DNA of 64,000 nt from Candidatus Brevundimonas colombiensis (GTDB lineage Bacteria > Pseudomonadota > Alphaproteobacteria > Caulobacterales > Caulobacteraceae): NCBI GenBank assembly GCA_029202665.1, contig CP119326.1:3224001-3288000 (forward strand). The letters run 5' to 3'. Shown one piece after another: positions 44,480 through 52,434 of this stretch. Position numbers and translations under genes: made by a program. The notes under the pieces are model-generated. The model had not been told where the DNA came from. It searched no databases and was given only the letters and a program-made list of their open reading frames with translations. Position 1 is the stretch's first letter. Each line of letters opens with the position of its first letter.

Positions 44480-45265
44480 TCAGGCGCCGGTGAAGGCCGC
44501 AGCCCGTTTTTCCATGAAGGCGCGCACGCCTTCGCGGTGATCGGCGCTTTGCCCCGCCGTACGCTGGGCCGCGCGCTCTTGGGCCAAGGCGGTTTCCCAG
44601 TCCGCATCGACCGCCGACCAGGCCAGTTGGCGGATAAGCCTCTGGGAATAGGCGCCCTTGGCCAGACGCTGCGCCAGGGCCAAGGCCGCCTCGGCCAGTT
44701 CAGCGTCCGGCACGACCCGGTTGATCAGGCCCCATTCCAGCGCCTTGGCCGCAGACAACCGTTCACCCAGCAGCATCAGCTCGGACGCCCGCGCCCGGCC
44801 GATGGTGCGTACCAGCAGATGTGAGGAGCCGCCGTCGGGGGCCAGTCCAATGCGGGAAAAGGCCTGAAGAAAGAAGGCGCTCTCTCCCGCCACGATCATG
44901 TCGCCCGCCAGAGCCAGCGAGGCCCCGACGCCAGCCGCAGCCCCGTTGACGGCGCTGACCCAAGGCAGGGGCATGTTCCGCAGCCGGGTCATCAGCGGAT
45001 TGATATGACTGTCCAGGGTCTCGCCGGCGTCATAATCCGCCCCGTCCATCCGGCCCTCCATGCCCATGCCGATATTGGCCCCGGAACAAAAGGCCCGACC
45101 GGCGCCGGTCAAGATCATCGCCCGCGCCTTGGCCGCAACCTCGTCCAGAAGGTCGCCAAAGGCCTCGATCGAGCCCAGGGTGACGGCATTCAGGGTTGAT
45201 GGGTCGTCCATCCGCAGAATCGCGATCTGATCGCGCCATTCCAGGCTCATGCCGGTCGTAGTCAT
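44480..45265 (-). CDS. Enoyl-CoA hydratase/isomerase family protein (PaaG-like)
   Basis: ATG at 45265 follows GGGAG by eight bases; the frame stays open upstream but there overlaps the GFA gene and has shadow composition. The 261-residue product has LRMDDPSTLNAVTLGSIEAF, LTGAGRAFCSGANIGMG, VNGAAAGVGASLALAGDMIV and FLQAFSRIGLAPDGGSSHLL. The last resembles PaaG-type isomerases; an acidic residue in ASELMLLG may be the active base. It lies between the GFA gene and the next crotonase in the same operon. Confidence 0.88.
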   Translation of the reverse strand: MTTTGMSLEWRDQIAILRMDDPSTLNAVTLGSIEAFGDLLDEVAAKARAMILTGAGRAFCSGANIGMGMEGRMDGADYDAGETLDSHINPLMTRLRNMPLPWVSAVNGAAAGVGASLALAGDMIVAGESAFFLQAFSRIGLAPDGGSSHLLVRTIGRARASELMLLGERLSAAKALEWGLINRVVPDAELAEAALALAQRLAKGAYSQRLIRQLAWSAVDADWETALAQERAAQRTAGQSADHREGVRAFMEKRAAAFTGA

Positions 45266-45290
45266 CTTGTTTTCTCCCTTGCCAATCCAA

Positions 45291-45713
45291 TCAGGCGGGC
45301 GGGCTTTTCTCGAATTGAACGGCGCCTGCGGGCAGTTCGACCCAGGGCAGCTTTGAACGGGTCCATATGTGCACCTGCGGTCCATAGGGGCCGGCGTCGT
45401 CCAGAGTGCCGGCCTTGACGGCCACGATCTTGGGCGTTGCCGCAGGAACCGAGCGGATCGGCGATCCACAGGCCGGGCAAAACTGCCGCTCGACCGGCGC
45501 GCCGCTTTCGGTGTCGGTATCCGAATAGACCGCCAGCTCACCTTCAATCGACAGGGTTGAGGCGCGCACCACCAGATTGACCGAATAGGCCGCGCCCGAC
45601 TGCTTGCGACAGTTGGTGCAGTGACAGGCTGCGACGGCCAGCGGCGGCGCGCTCAGAACGTAGCGTACGGCTCCGCAGTTGCAGCCGCCGGTCAGTTTGA
45701 AATCGTCGGACAT
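45291..45713 (-). CDS. GFA/CENP-V-family zinc protein
   Basis: The 140-residue protein shows the zinc-binding pattern of the GFA family: TGGCNCGAVRYVLSAPP, then ACHCTNCRKQSGAAYSVN, then QFCPACGSPI. Known: founding members were proposed to capture formaldehyde as its glutathione adduct, but most have no proven function. In a locus with P450 and oxidases, an aldehyde-handling role is possible, not shown. It lies between the GMC gene and a crotonase gene in the same operon. Confidence 0.88.
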   Translation of the reverse strand: MSDDFKLTGGCNCGAVRYVLSAPPLAVAACHCTNCRKQSGAAYSVNLVVRASTLSIEGELAVYSDTDTESGAPVERQFCPACGSPIRSVPAATPKIVAVKAGTLDDAGPYGPQVHIWTRSKLPWVELPAGAVQFEKSPPA

Positions 45714-45727
45714 GGCAGGCTCTCCGA

Positions 45728-47335
45728 TCAGGCCGCCGAGGCGGCGTCACGCTGGATGATGTCGGCCGCGCGCCAGGCCATGGCCATGGTCGGGCCGTTA
45801 GTGTTGCCCGATGGGACGACCGGCATGATGGAGGTATCCATCACGCGCAGGCCATCGACGCCGCGCACCTTCAACTCGGGATCAACCACCGAGGCCGCGT
45901 CCTTGCCCATGCGACAGCTGCCGACCGCGTGGTAGCCGCAAATCCCATGACGGTCGAAGGCGTCCAGAATCTCGGCGTCGCTCTGATAGTTCGGGCCGGG
46001 CATAGTCTCTTCGACGATCAACGCCTTCAGCGCCGGTTGCTCGGCCCAGTCACGCGCTCGCTTCAGCGCCGCGACCATCGCTTTGCGATCCGCCTCGGTC
46101 GACCGATAGTTGGGCTGGAACACGGCCGGCGCCGCCGGATCGCGCGTCTCGATGTGGATGCTGCCGCGCGATGTGGGGCGCAGCGGATAGATGACCACAT
46201 TCATGCCCGGGAAGGGCTCCAGCTCTGTGCGATTGGCGAGATTGAAGCTGTAGGGAGCCGCCAGCATCTGCAGGTCCGGTCGCGGCTGCGACGGGTCAGA
46301 TTTGAACCAGGCGCCGATCTCATAAGCGGCGGACGACATGGGGCCGTCCTTGGTCAGATAGTAGAGCGCCGTCGATTTAAGCAGCCGCAGTCCCGAGAAC
46401 TCGCGGTTCTGGGACAGCTGGGCGTTCAGCTTCCACTGCATGACAATGCCACGATGTTCGATCAGGCCCTCGCCGACCTCGGGCAGGTCATGAACAACCG
46501 GAACCCCCAGCGCCTCCAGCCGCGCCGCGTCGCCGACGCCTGAACGTTCCAAAATGCCCGGCGTGGACATGGCGCCGCCGCACAGGATGACCTCGCGTGC
46601 GGCCTGGATGGTTTCGGCGGCGCCGTTACGACGAACCTCGACACCCACGGCCCGGCGCCCCTTGAACAGGACGCGGTCGGCGGTGCGGTCGGTCAGGATG
46701 GTCAGATTCCGACGTCCTTCGACCGGACGGATGAAGGCCGTGGCCGCGCTCTGACGCTTGCCCTTGTAAATCGTCCGCGGCGTATAGCCGATGCGCTCGA
46801 CGTCATCCGGCTCGTTGATGTCCGCCTTGACAGTCCAGCCGAGGGTGCGTCCTGCGGCCACCTGGGCGTCGCTGAGCTTATCGCGCAAGGTCGGCATGGA
46901 GACCTTGAGCGGCCCCTTGTCGCCGCGCGTCGGCGCCGCGCCCAGCTCGTGGTTTTCAAGGGCTTGATAGGCCGCACCGATGTGATCCCAGGACCAGTCG
47001 TCGCTGGACAGGGCGGCGATGCCGTCGAAGTCGGCAGGCTGGCCACGAACATACATCATGCCGTTGACCGAGCTGGAACCGCCCAGCACCCGCCCGCGCA
47101 CCCAGATCTCGGCCTGACCGCCGCTGGCCTCTTCGGGCTTGCTGGCGTGCAACCATAGATGGGCCGGGTCCTGCATGACCTTGGCTAGGCCCTTGGGCAT
47201 GGAGATGAACGGGTGGCTATCGCGCGGCCCGGCCTCGATCAGCGCCACGCTGACGGACGGATCTTCGCTCAGGCGATAGGCCAGGACACAGCCCGCCGCG
47301 CCGGCGCCGACGATCACATAGTCAAATTCCGACAC
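45728..47335 (-). CDS. GMC-family FAD oxidoreductase (choline dehydrogenase-like)
   Basis: The 535-residue protein has the N-terminal FAD motif FDYVIVGAGAAGCVLAYRLS, the GMC signature around GRVLGGSSSVNGMMYVRG, and SGVGDAARLEALGVPVVHDL. The C-terminal active-site region is GICGYHAVGSCRMGKD, with the catalytic His in YHAVGSCRMG. Known: GMC enzymes oxidise alcohols to aldehydes or ketones. Inferred: acts on the alcohol made by the P450, whose ferredoxin is encoded just upstream, or on a primary alcohol feeding the aldehyde dehydrogenase. Confidence 0.93.
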   Translation of the reverse strand: MSEFDYVIVGAGAAGCVLAYRLSEDPSVSVALIEAGPRDSHPFISMPKGLAKVMQDPAHLWLHASKPEEASGGQAEIWVRGRVLGGSSSVNGMMYVRGQPADFDGIAALSSDDWSWDHIGAAYQALENHELGAAPTRGDKGPLKVSMPTLRDKLSDAQVAAGRTLGWTVKADINEPDDVERIGYTPRTIYKGKRQSAATAFIRPVEGRRNLTILTDRTADRVLFKGRRAVGVEVRRNGAAETIQAAREVILCGGAMSTPGILERSGVGDAARLEALGVPVVHDLPEVGEGLIEHRGIVMQWKLNAQLSQNREFSGLRLLKSTALYYLTKDGPMSSAAYEIGAWFKSDPSQPRPDLQMLAAPYSFNLANRTELEPFPGMNVVIYPLRPTSRGSIHIETRDPAAPAVFQPNYRSTEADRKAMVAALKRARDWAEQPALKALIVEETMPGPNYQSDAEILDAFDRHGICGYHAVGSCRMGKDAASVVDPELKVRGVDGLRVMDTSIMPVVPSGNTNGPTMAMAWRAADIIQRDAASAA

Positions 47336-47423
47336 GACAACCTCCTTTGGATGGTCTCCGCCTCAAAGTTTCGAGACGGTTCGAAAAATCAGCGGGCGGC
47401 CCGCACCACCAAGGGCGGGGCTT

Positions 47424-47741
47424 TCAGTCTTCGGGCGCGATGGTGACGCTTAGGCCGTCGAGATCGTCGACGAACCGCAGCTGACAGGACAGACGCGAAT
47501 TGGCCTGCCGATACTCGGAGCTGTCCAGCAGATCGTTCTCCGCCGCTTGGATCGGCGACAACCGCCCCAGGTCGCTCTCGAGCACATAGACATGGCAGGT
47601 CGCGCAGGAGCAGGAGCCGCCACACATGGCGACCAGTTCGTCGAAGCCCGCGTCACGCAGAATCTCCATGACGCTGCGTCCGGCATCACCCTCGATCTGG
47701 CGGCTCTCGCCGTCCCGGGTGGTCACGGTCAGTTGGGGCAA
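47424..47741 (-). CDS. Putidaredoxin-like [2Fe-2S] ferredoxin
   Basis: The start is TTG at 47741 with GAGGG six bases upstream. The 105-residue protein has the adrenodoxin/putidaredoxin pattern CGGSCSCATCHVYV, giving Cys40, Cys46, Cys49 and, in SRLSCQLRF, Cys86 as cluster ligands; Cys44 is extra. Length and Cys spacing match putidaredoxin. Known: such ferredoxins carry electrons from a reductase to class I P450s. The P450 and the reductase are in separate operons nearby (51209 and 55315). It heads an operon with GMC, GFA, two crotonases and an acyl-CoA dehydrogenase. Confidence 0.93.
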   Translation of the reverse strand: MPQLTVTTRDGESRQIEGDAGRSVMEILRDAGFDELVAMCGGSCSCATCHVYVLESDLGRLSPIQAAENDLLDSSEYRQANSRLSCQLRFVDDLDGLSVTIAPED

Positions 47742-47786
47742 TTTTGACCCTCTTCTTGGTCAGACTGAAGCTACAAAGTGAAAAGA

Positions 47787-47820
47787 GGACTGGGCGGCGG
47801 GTCGCACCGCCGCCCAGTCC
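47787..47820 (-). terminator. Intrinsic terminator of the TonB-receptor gene
   Basis: A perfect 14-bp stem (GGACTGGGCGGCGG at 47787-47800 with its complement at 47807-47820, GTCGCA loop) follows the receptor stop. On the minus strand it is followed by TCTTTTCAC. It separates the receptor from the ferredoxin operon. Confidence 0.9.
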
Positions 47821-47826
47821 GCCGGA

Positions 47827-50247
47827 TCAGAACCGCCAGGCGAACTCCAGATAGACTTCGCGGTGGTTGTCGACGAAGGCCGACATGTCGGCCAGAACGC
47901 CAGTCGTCGTGCCCGTGCCCGTGCCCCCGCTGAACGGGATGTCGTTGGCGGCCGTCACGACCAGTTCGTTGGTCAGGTTTCGACCGATCAGTGACACGGT
48001 CCAGCGGCCATCAGGTGCCACCAGGGCGATCGAGGTGTCGATCTTGGTGAAGGCGTCCTGGACGGCGTCAGGACGAAGGGCATCGGTGAAGTTGTATTCG
48101 GACGTATAGCTGAGGTCGCCGTTCCACTTCAGCGTGATGCCGGAAGCCGTCACCGCGCGTTCAAAACTGGCGCCCAGACGGCCGGCGAACTCCGGCGCCT
48201 TGGGCGGGGTCCGACCTTCATAATCCTGGCCGTTGAAGACACCGCCAAACTCAAGCTTGTTACAGCCTTCGGCGATCGTCTGCCCCGGATAACATTGACC
48301 GATATAGTCCTGGTATTCGGCGCTATTCCAGGCGGCCGCACCTCTGAAACTCAACCCATCAACGCTGGCCACGCGATAGTTGAAGTCCGCTTCGATGCCC
48401 ATGGTGCGCAGCTTGCCGGCATTGCCGGCGGTCAGCGAATTCGTCTGCGGGTCATAGTATTGGACCTGCAGATCCTCGTAGAGATAGTGGTAGGCTGTAA
48501 TGCCCAGGTTCAATCGACGGTCCAGCGCCAGGGTGCGAAGGCCGGCCTCAAAGCCTTGAGCCGTCTCTGCGCCAAAGCGGCCTTTTTCCACCGAGGCGTC
48601 GGGCGTCAAGGCCTGCGAGACGTTGAAGCCGCCCGCCTTGAAGCCTTGTTTGTAGGCGGCGTAGATCGTCGTATCGTGGGCTGGCTTGTAGCGCAGCGTG
48701 ACTTCCGGCGAGAAGTTGTCGTCGTCATACTCGTCATACAGCGCGATGCCGCCAGGGAAATTCGCCGCGACAAAGCTGTGGCCATCCAACGAGCGCTGAT
48801 AGCTGTCGCGCTTTTCCTTGCTGTAGCGCCCGCCGCCGCTCAGTTCCCACTGATCGCCGATCGCCCATGACGCCTGAGCGAAGACCGACATGGAATCGGA
48901 CTTGAATCCGTTATCGCGGCGGAAGGTGACGTAGGAACCCGTGACCGGATCGAGCGGCAGCGGAATGATATAGGCGTCGGTGTTGAACTCGAACTCGCCA
49001 CGCGCCCAGAAGGCGCCGGTCGAGAAGTTGATCGGCCCATCGAACTTCGTCTCGAAACGCAGCTCCTGAGAATACTGCGTGAAGTCGGCGAACTGGGTGA
49101 AGGAGGCTGGGTAGGCCTCGCCCGAGACGTTGTTCAGATCGTACTGGTCGAAGTGGTAGTAGCCGGTGATCGACTCCACATCGAACTTGTCATCCTCCCA
49201 CTTGGCGGTGACGACCGCGTACTCGGAACCGAACTCGGCATAGGGCTCGCCATCACGTGCATAGCGATAGTTGGCCTCGGCGACATTGCGCGGCAGGGCC
49301 GACGAGTCGGAACGGCCGTCGATCTTGCAGTCCGCGTTCGGGCTGGGCGGCAAACCGTTGGCCGAGGCCGGCGTGGTTCGGCCGCCCCCACAGATGCGCT
49401 CAATGATGTCTGTCGGACCGCCGTCATCAACCGAGGTCATGCCTGCCTTAAGCCGCACCGACAATTGCGACGTCGGATCCCAATCCAGGGTCAGACGCGC
49501 CGCCCGGCTTTGCGCACCCCCACGATGGTCGCTGGGCCGGTGCCAGTCATCCTGGCCCGGGACCAGGGCGGGATAGGTATCGGCGGCGGTGTTGGTGAAG
49601 GCGCCCTTGCTGTCCGACAGGCGGGCGGCGAAACGACCCCGCAAGGTGTCGGTGATCGGGCCGGAGACGTAGGCCTCGCCATACCACTCCTGGCCCTCGA
49701 AGCCGTAACCCGTCTTGGCGCCAGCTTCGAAATTGGCCGTTGGATTATTCGAGTTGACGTTGATCAGGCCGCCGGTCGTGTTCTTGCCGTAGAACAGCGC
49801 CTGAGGTCCCTTCAGGACCTCAACGTTCTGAATGTCGAACTGCGGCAGACTGATTTCGCGGCCGCGGCTCATTGGCAGGCCGTCGATCACGAAGGAGACC
49901 GACTGGTCGAACCCGGCGGACAGGGCGGTCGAGCCGACGCCACGCAAAAAGATGCTGGCCGACGAACCAGAAGCCGCCTTGCCCGTCACCAGGGACGGCA
50001 CCAGGGTGGCCAGGTCGCTGACCCGCGACACCGAGTAGTCGCTGAGCGACTCGCCGCCGATGGCGGTGATCGCAACCGGAACATCGATCAGACGCTCATC
50101 GCGACGGCGCGCCTGCACCACGATATCCTCAACTACCGTCGGCGTCTGCGCATCCGCCTGCTGCGCGATAGCCATCGGCGCCGAGCCGAGGCTCGACACC
50201 AGGGCGATGCCCGCCACGCCAGCCCAAAGGCTTGCCTTTCTCCTCAT
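47827..50247 (-). CDS. TonB-dependent receptor of the catabolic locus
   Basis: The 806-residue receptor has a signal peptide (LWAGVAGIALVSSLGSAPMA, cleavage near AIAQQ), the TonB-box-like VVEDIVVQARRRDERLIDVP, and plug motifs IDGLPMSRGREISLPQFDIQ and LKGPQALFYGKNTTGGLINV. The barrel ends REVYLEFAWRF with terminal F. It is divergent from the second TetR gene and shares with it a region holding a regulon palindrome (50328-50345). Inferred: outer-membrane import of the compound that this locus degrades. Confidence 0.93.
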   Translation of the reverse strand: MRRKASLWAGVAGIALVSSLGSAPMAIAQQADAQTPTVVEDIVVQARRRDERLIDVPVAITAIGGESLSDYSVSRVSDLATLVPSLVTGKAASGSSASIFLRGVGSTALSAGFDQSVSFVIDGLPMSRGREISLPQFDIQNVEVLKGPQALFYGKNTTGGLINVNSNNPTANFEAGAKTGYGFEGQEWYGEAYVSGPITDTLRGRFAARLSDSKGAFTNTAADTYPALVPGQDDWHRPSDHRGGAQSRAARLTLDWDPTSQLSVRLKAGMTSVDDGGPTDIIERICGGGRTTPASANGLPPSPNADCKIDGRSDSSALPRNVAEANYRYARDGEPYAEFGSEYAVVTAKWEDDKFDVESITGYYHFDQYDLNNVSGEAYPASFTQFADFTQYSQELRFETKFDGPINFSTGAFWARGEFEFNTDAYIIPLPLDPVTGSYVTFRRDNGFKSDSMSVFAQASWAIGDQWELSGGGRYSKEKRDSYQRSLDGHSFVAANFPGGIALYDEYDDDNFSPEVTLRYKPAHDTTIYAAYKQGFKAGGFNVSQALTPDASVEKGRFGAETAQGFEAGLRTLALDRRLNLGITAYHYLYEDLQVQYYDPQTNSLTAGNAGKLRTMGIEADFNYRVASVDGLSFRGAAAWNSAEYQDYIGQCYPGQTIAEGCNKLEFGGVFNGQDYEGRTPPKAPEFAGRLGASFERAVTASGITLKWNGDLSYTSEYNFTDALRPDAVQDAFTKIDTSIALVAPDGRWTVSLIGRNLTNELVVTAANDIPFSGGTGTGTTTGVLADMSAFVDNHREVYLEFAWRF

Positions 50248-50327
50248 TGTCGTCTCTCCCTTTTCGCCGTTTAGACGGCTTGTTTTGATGCCTTATAGCC
50301 GCACAATTAACTTCGGGCGTCAATTTA

Positions 50328-50345
50328 TTTGATTGATTGATTACT
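50328..50345. promoter_or_regulatory. Shared regulon palindrome, copy 9 (receptor/second TetR region)
   Basis: TTTGATTGATTGATTACT matches 13 of 18 consensus positions, 80 bases before the receptor start and about 98 bases before the second TetR gene. Confidence 0.55.
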
Positions 50346-50442
50346 ACGCGTTTTCTCCGCTAGCCCAGATTGGCGTCAGCAGCGGGTTGAGCACCGAAGC
50401 GGGAAATGCAAAGAAATAGCTTTTGAAGTTCAGGAATAGATC

Positions 50443-51150
50443 TTGGCGCGCCCCTCCACTCCGCTCATCAGTCGCAGCGCCGCCACACAGGCTGCCTTGG
50501 ATGTCATTGATGAAGTCGGACTGGCGCGCTTTAGCTTGAATCACGTGGCCCGCAAGCTCGGTGTCAGCTCCCCGTCTCTCTATCACTACTTTCAAGATAA
50601 GGACGAACTTCTTGAAGAAGTCGTCCGTTTGCTTTTTCTGGGACTGCCAGAACTGAAGGATGGACTTGCTCTGCCGGAACTCAAGAGCAGCGCGTTGCCC
50701 TTCGAGGAGCGGATGGTGAACCTCTGCGTCTCCGCCCGGCACGCCATCCTCAAACACCCGAACGCCGCCGTTCTGGTGCTGCAGTACTTCCCGCGCCGAC
50801 TGCTGCTTCAAGCCTACGAGGATGCGGCCGACGCCAATCCCTATCCGCCGCAGTTTCACATGGTCATCCTGGAAGGCACCGACAAGCTGATGTTCGGGTC
50901 AGCTCTGTTCGGCGCCGCAGCGCGAGCGCGCGGCATTGACACCATGCCGGCCTTCAAGCCCGACGGCTATCCGGCAGTCGCGCGCGCGCTGCAGGCAAGC
51001 CCCTTCTCAGACGACGAAAAGCTGCTGGAAGAGACCTTGCGGATGTTCTTTCTCGGTGCGGCCGAGCGCTATCGTCGCGGCACATTGGGACAGCCGGTCA
51101 ATGATACCGAGCATTTGTTCGACACGCCGCCACCTCTGCCCAAGACCTGA
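50443..51150 (+). CDS. Second TetR-family regulator
   Basis: TTG at 50443 has AGGAA upstream with a seven-base gap. The 235-residue protein has an N-terminal TetR helix-turn-helix (AALDVIDEVGLARFSLNHVA and RKLGVSSPSLYHYFQDKDEL) and a long C-terminal domain with a proline-rich tail (DTPPPLPKT). Its C-terminal region shares little obvious sequence with the first TetR protein. It is divergent from the TonB receptor and converges with the P450 gene. Inferred: controls the receptor or the P450 operon; which regulator reads the shared palindrome is not determined. Confidence 0.88.
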   Translation: MARPSTPLISRSAATQAALDVIDEVGLARFSLNHVARKLGVSSPSLYHYFQDKDELLEEVVRLLFLGLPELKDGLALPELKSSALPFEERMVNLCVSARHAILKHPNAAVLVLQYFPRRLLLQAYEDAADANPYPPQFHMVILEGTDKLMFGSALFGAAARARGIDTMPAFKPDGYPAVARALQASPFSDDEKLLEETLRMFFLGAAERYRRGTLGQPVNDTEHLFDTPPPLPKT

Positions 51151-51158
51151 AAAAGACA

Positions 51159-51187
51159 GGCGGCCCCGCCAAGTCGGCAGGACCGCC
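51159..51187. terminator. Stem-loop between second TetR gene and P450 gene
   Basis: GGCGGCCCC and GGACCGCC form an eight-base stem with one G-T pair. On the minus strand it is followed by a run of five T (TGTCTTTTTC), fitting termination of the P450 operon. Confidence 0.6.
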
Positions 51188-51208
51188 CAGGGGGAGGAAA
51201 TCAATGGG

Positions 51209-52423
51209 TCAGGCTGCCTGCCATTGCAGCGGCAGGGTCTCCAGCGCCATCACCGTCCCGACCCGGAAATGGTGGGGTCGGCCCGGGGTCGCCTCAAAGG
51301 ACGGAATGCGCTTGAACCACTCCTCGGTCAGGATGCGCAGCTCCGTGCGACCGAGCACATGGCCAATGCAGAGATGTGGGCCTGACGAGAAGGTCAGATG
51401 GGCGACCTTCTTGCGATCCATGTTGAAGGCATTGGGCGCATCGTAACGCTTTGGATCGCGGCTCCCGAGGCACAGGACGTTCAGCACCATGTCGCCGTCA
51501 CGGAAGACGGCGTCGCCGATCTGGCGATCCTTGACGACCATGCGCGGCGTGCTCACCACGCCGTACAGACGAATGGCCTCATCGACGAAGGCGGGAATCT
51601 GGGACGGATCGTCCGCCAGACGCTTCTGTACGTCCGGCATCTGCGCCAGCTGCTGATAGGCGAAGCCTGTGACGTTGGTGACGGTATCCATGCCGCCGAG
51701 GAACAGCACGAAGCTCATGGCCAGAATCTCGTCATCGCCCATCTGGCGGCCGCCCACATCGACGGTGATGAAGTGGCTCATCAGTTTGTCGTCCGGGTTG
51801 GCGCGCTTTTCGGCGATCAATTCGGTCAGAATCCCCATGATGATGCCGCTGAGGCGGGCCAGCTCGGGGCCGTTGTTCTGGGTCTCGAAGAAGCCCTCGG
51901 CCAGATGGCGGAATTCCTGAAGCCGCGACAGGTCCATGCCCATCAGCTCCATGAAGACCGTAACTGGAAACAGCTTGGAGACTTCGCCCTGGAAGTCGCA
52001 GGCGCCAGTGGCGACGACCTTGTCGATGATCTGGCGCGCCAGCTCGCGGATGCGCGGCTCCAGAACCTTGACGGCGACCGGGCCGAACATGGGCATCATC
52101 GCCTGCCGGTAAGGCAGATTCTCAGGCGGATCGAGGCTTAGGGGAATAAAGAAGGGCGGATTCTCGACGCGCGGAATCTGCATCTCCCGAACCGAGAAAT
52201 GCTCGGGATCGCGCACCACTTCGCCAATGGCGTCAAAGCCTTTGACCATCCAGTGGCCGCCATTCATGCGGGTCCAGAAGATGTCCGGCGTCCCATCGAG
52301 GGCCGCCGCATAGGTTCCCTGGACATCCTCGCCCACACGCGGGTCGTTATAGATGTCGAAGTCGAAGACCAGGTGATCGGCCACATAATCGGGCTTGGGC
52401 GAGATGTCTGCAGTAACGGCCAT
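51209..52423 (-). CDS. Cytochrome P450, P450cam-like (CYP101-like)
   Basis: The 404-residue P450 starts in the P450cam style (DHLVFDFDIYNDP, WTRMNGGHWMV). It has I-helix GGMDT at residues 243-247, ExxR at 282-285 (DEAIRL) and the haem loop FSSGPHLCIG with Cys352. P450cam itself has LLVGGLDTVVN and FGHGSHLCLG at these places. Known: CYP101 enzymes hydroxylate small cyclic terpenoids such as camphor or ionones, with a putidaredoxin-type ferredoxin. It is soluble (no membrane anchor). It follows the AMP-forming ligase gene by 11 bases, so one operon. The substrate is inferred only at the level of a compact hydrophobic molecule. Confidence 0.95.
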   Translation of the reverse strand: MAVTADISPKPDYVADHLVFDFDIYNDPRVGEDVQGTYAAALDGTPDIFWTRMNGGHWMVKGFDAIGEVVRDPEHFSVREMQIPRVENPPFFIPLSLDPPENLPYRQAMMPMFGPVAVKVLEPRIRELARQIIDKVVATGACDFQGEVSKLFPVTVFMELMGMDLSRLQEFRHLAEGFFETQNNGPELARLSGIIMGILTELIAEKRANPDDKLMSHFITVDVGGRQMGDDEILAMSFVLFLGGMDTVTNVTGFAYQQLAQMPDVQKRLADDPSQIPAFVDEAIRLYGVVSTPRMVVKDRQIGDAVFRDGDMVLNVLCLGSRDPKRYDAPNAFNMDRKKVAHLTFSSGPHLCIGHVLGRTELRILTEEWFKRIPSFEATPGRPHHFRVGTVMALETLPLQWQAA

Positions 52424-52434
52424 GACGATTTTCC

